DNA of 43,789 nt from an uncultured Arsenicibacter sp. (GTDB taxonomy: Bacteria; Bacteroidota; Bacteroidia; Cytophagales; Spirosomataceae). The notes under the pieces are model-generated. The model searched no databases and had not been told where the DNA came from. It worked only from the letters and a program-made list of their open reading frames with translations. The DNA is taken from NCBI RefSeq assembly GCF_945952095.1, contig NZ_CAMFHL010000034.1, positions 1-43,789 of the forward strand. Direction: 5' to 3'. A program made the translations under genes and the position numbers. Each line of letters opens with the position of its first letter. Position 1 is the stretch's first letter. This document shows positions 41,948 to 43,789 of the stretch, piece after piece.

Positions 41948-43789
41948 ATGCTTCTGTCTGAGCTTGTTCCTGATGAAAATGATCGGCTGTTTCTTCGGCC
42001 ATTTCAACGGCATAGGCCGTTTCGGCGGGTAATAAGGACGGGTCGGTAAACGGTGTTTTGCGTTGCAGCCACACATAGACCTGCGGGACAATGTAAAGCG
42101 CCGCCAGTGTTGACGCAATCAGGCCACCAATCACCGCGCGCCCCAGCGGCGCCACCTGCTCACCGGCCTCGCCCGTACCAAGCGCCATCGGAATCATCCC
42201 GGCAATCATGGCAAACGAGGTCATTAAAACCGGACGTAACCGGACGCCCACGCTATCAATTGCGGCCCTGCGCACATCGCGGTATTCCCACCGCAACCGC
42301 TCGGCATTGGTCACAATCAGAATCGCATTGGCCACCGAAATACCCGTCGACATGATGATCCCCATGTAGGATTGCAGGTTAAGTGTACTACGCGTCAGCA
42401 ACAGCAAGCCGATGGACCCCGCAATTACCGCCGGAACCGTTGAGAGTACGACGAACGACAGTTTAAACGACTGGTAATTAGCCGCCAGCAGCAGAAAGAT
42501 CACCAGAACGGCAATCCCTAAACCCACCTGGAGACTATCCAGTGTTTCGGTCAGCAGCGACGATAAGCCCTTGACCGATACGACCACCCCCTTCGGTGCT
42601 TCGCCCAGTTTGGCAATGGTCTGTTCGACGGTCGTTGTGGCGGTACCTAAATCAATTTTGTGCAGATTGGCCGACACTGTCAGATAGCGGCGGGGGCCGG
42701 TCCGGTCATATTCGCCCGGTTGTGTGTCAACGGTAAAAGTGGCTACCTCGCCCAGTACCGGCCGCGATTGACCCGATACCAGCGGAATTTCCTTGAGCTG
42801 GGTCATATCACTCATCACATATTCCGGAATCTGCACCTGTACCTGATAGGTGTAGGACGATTTCGGGTCGAGCCACTGGTTTTTCTCCGTAAGCCGGCTC
42901 GACGAGGTAGAGGCGGTGATGGACCGCGCCGCCTGCCGCAGGCTCAAGCCCATCTGCGCCAGTTTGTGCCGGTCCAGATGAATGTTAATCACCGGAAACT
43001 TCAGCGGCTGCACAATCCGGACATCCCGCAGATAAGACACCGCTGATAAACTGTCAACCAGCCGGTTCGCATAGGTTTCAATCTGTTTAATATCACGTCC
43101 GGCAATCTGTACTTCAATAGGAGTGGCAGCCCCCTGGCTCATGAGTTTTTCGGTCAGATCGGCGGGTTCAAAGGAAACGGTCAGGTCGGGCATCTGTTTG
43201 GCAGCCGCTTCCCGGATGCGCTCTTTCACGTCCTGCATGTTTGCGTTATACTCCCCGTTAAGTCCCACTTTAATGATCGCATCGTTCGGACCGCTCGTGC
43301 TGACGTATAGATTCGTAGTGGCATAGTTCGTCGGTACAACCCCGACATAGGCCGATGAAACCGCCAGATTGCCGTCCGTTTGGTCATCAATCAGGTTCAG
43401 GAATTGCTTCAGCCGCTCTTCTGTTCGTTCCAGACGGGTGCCATCCGGTGTTTTCATCCGGATCACCATCTGGCCGGAGTTCAGCTGAGGCAACATGTCT
43501 TTCCCGATCAGTACAAAGCCGAGGGCACATAGCGCGAGAATACCAATGAAGTAAAGTGACAGTATCAGCCCGTTCCGGCGCAACAGCCGGACGGTCTGGT
43601 AGATAAAATTGTTCCGGAAGCGGTCAAAAAGGCCCGGCTTTTCAGGCGTTGCGTGTACAGCATGCCCCGAGGTTTTCAGAAGCCAGTTCGACACCACCGG
43701 CACCATGCTTTGCGCCAGAAAATAAGACACGGTCATGGCAAACCCGATCGACAGTGACAGCGGCAGGAACATGGCCCTCGGTACACCGG
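41928..43789 (-). CDS. RND efflux permease, second system (5' end outside window)
   Basis: The C-terminal 620 or so residues of an RND permease; the frame is open to the window edge (V-P-R-A-M-F-L-P-L), so the ATG at 43772 is internal. It begins in the GVPRAMFLPLSLSIGFAM helix that ends the first membrane block, then contains the second porter domain (PDGTRLERTEERL; VEQTIAKLGEAPKG) and the second block of membrane helices including SYMGIIMSTGISVANAILIV and LRPVLMTSFAMIAGMIPMALG. The NAILIV helix lacks the Lys seen in the other permease of this window, so the two belong to different subfamilies; this one is closer to heavy-metal or general RND permeases. Overlap with the adaptor gene shows coupling. 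Substrate unknown. Confidence 0.93.
   Translation of the reverse strand, partial: GVPRAMFLPLSLSIGFAMTVSYFLAQSMVPVVSNWLLKTSGHAVHATPEKPGLFDRFRNNFIYQTVRLLRRNGLILSLYFIGILALCALGFVLIGKDMLPQLNSGQMVIRMKTPDGTRLERTEERLKQFLNLIDDQTDGNLAVSSAYVGVVPTNYATTNLYVSTSGPNDAIIKVGLNGEYNANMQDVKERIREAAAKQMPDLTVSFEPADLTEKLMSQGAATPIEVQIAGRDIKQIETYANRLVDSLSAVSYLRDVRIVQPLKFPVINIHLDRHKLAQMGLSLRQAARSITASTSSSRLTEKNQWLDPKSSYTYQVQVQIPEYVMSDMTQLKEIPLVSGQSRPVLGEVATFTVDTQPGEYDRTGPRRYLTVSANLHKIDLGTATTTVEQTIAKLGEAPKGVVVSVKGLSSLLTETLDSLQVGLGIAVLVIFLLLAANYQSFKLSFVVLSTVPAVIAGSIGLLLLTRSTLNLQSYMGIIMSTGISVANAILIVTNAERLRWEYRDVRRAAIDSVGVRLRPVLMTSFAMIAGMIPMALGTGEAGEQVAPLGRAVIGGLIASTLAALYIVPQVYVWLQRKTPFTDPSLLPAETAYAVEMAEETADHFHQEQAQTEAYEKHQN

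Overview
The window looks like chromosomal DNA of a Bacteroidota member of the Cytophagales, most like the Spirosoma/Larkinella/Rudanella group. The evidence is a SusC/SusD pair, a DUF5686 protein, LytS/LytTR signalling genes, HAAS/PadR and DUF1572/DinB-type genes, several Bacteroidota-type promoters (TAnnTTTG, sometimes with TTTG 17-23 bases upstream) and almost no purine-rich ribosome binding sites. No genus can be fixed from this sequence alone. Base composition is moderately GC-rich and unusually full of CCGG. No tRNA, rRNA, CRISPR array or insertion sequence was seen.

Layout. 1-4.2 kb: the 3' part of an RND drug-efflux permease and its NodT-type outer-membrane factor, closed by a strong terminator. 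4.3-5.8 kb (minus): DUF1572, NTF2/SnoaL-like and DinB-like genes. 6.0-10.3 kb (plus): a coupled MocR-type regulator, CocE-like hydrolase and ketopantoate reductase; four AACTGTA boxes lie between this operon and the divergent minus-strand genes. 10.3-14.1 kb (minus): outer-membrane barrel protein, HAAS-like membrane protein with PadR regulator, an unknown gene, a PaiA-like acetyltransferase, a Gdx/SugE-type SMR exporter, a tiny Cys-rich ORF and a second GNAT. The leader of the SMR gene has two small hairpins with ACGG loops, the architecture of a guanidine-II (mini-ykkC) riboswitch.

14.3-17.2 kb: a PAS/PAS/GAF histidine kinase and a Dabb-domain protein. 17.6-24.0 kb: a minimal polysaccharide utilisation locus, SusC-SusD-GH105, with a perfect 15-bp terminator-like hairpin inside the GH105 signal-peptide codons. 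24.0-28.9 kb: a GT39-like membrane glycosyltransferase (minus) and a DUF5686 outer-membrane protein (plus). 28.9-30.5 kb: an Lrp/AsnC regulator divergent from a cysteine-synthase-family enzyme. 30.7-35.9 kb: a large exported LRR-TPR protein and a Tat-exported type B carboxylesterase.

36.2-39.3 kb: a LytS-type kinase and LytTR response regulator, a stand-alone LytTR protein and an Rrf2 regulator. 39.3-40.5 kb (minus): a complete tyrosine recombinase with ATTTACGA repeats just upstream. 40.8-43.8 kb (minus): a second RND system, permease (cut by the window edge) then membrane-fusion lipoprotein, with no outer-membrane factor following.

The best leads are the guanidine-II-like leader controlling an exporter plus a polyamine-type acetyltransferase, and the intragenic attenuator between susD and the GH105 gene.
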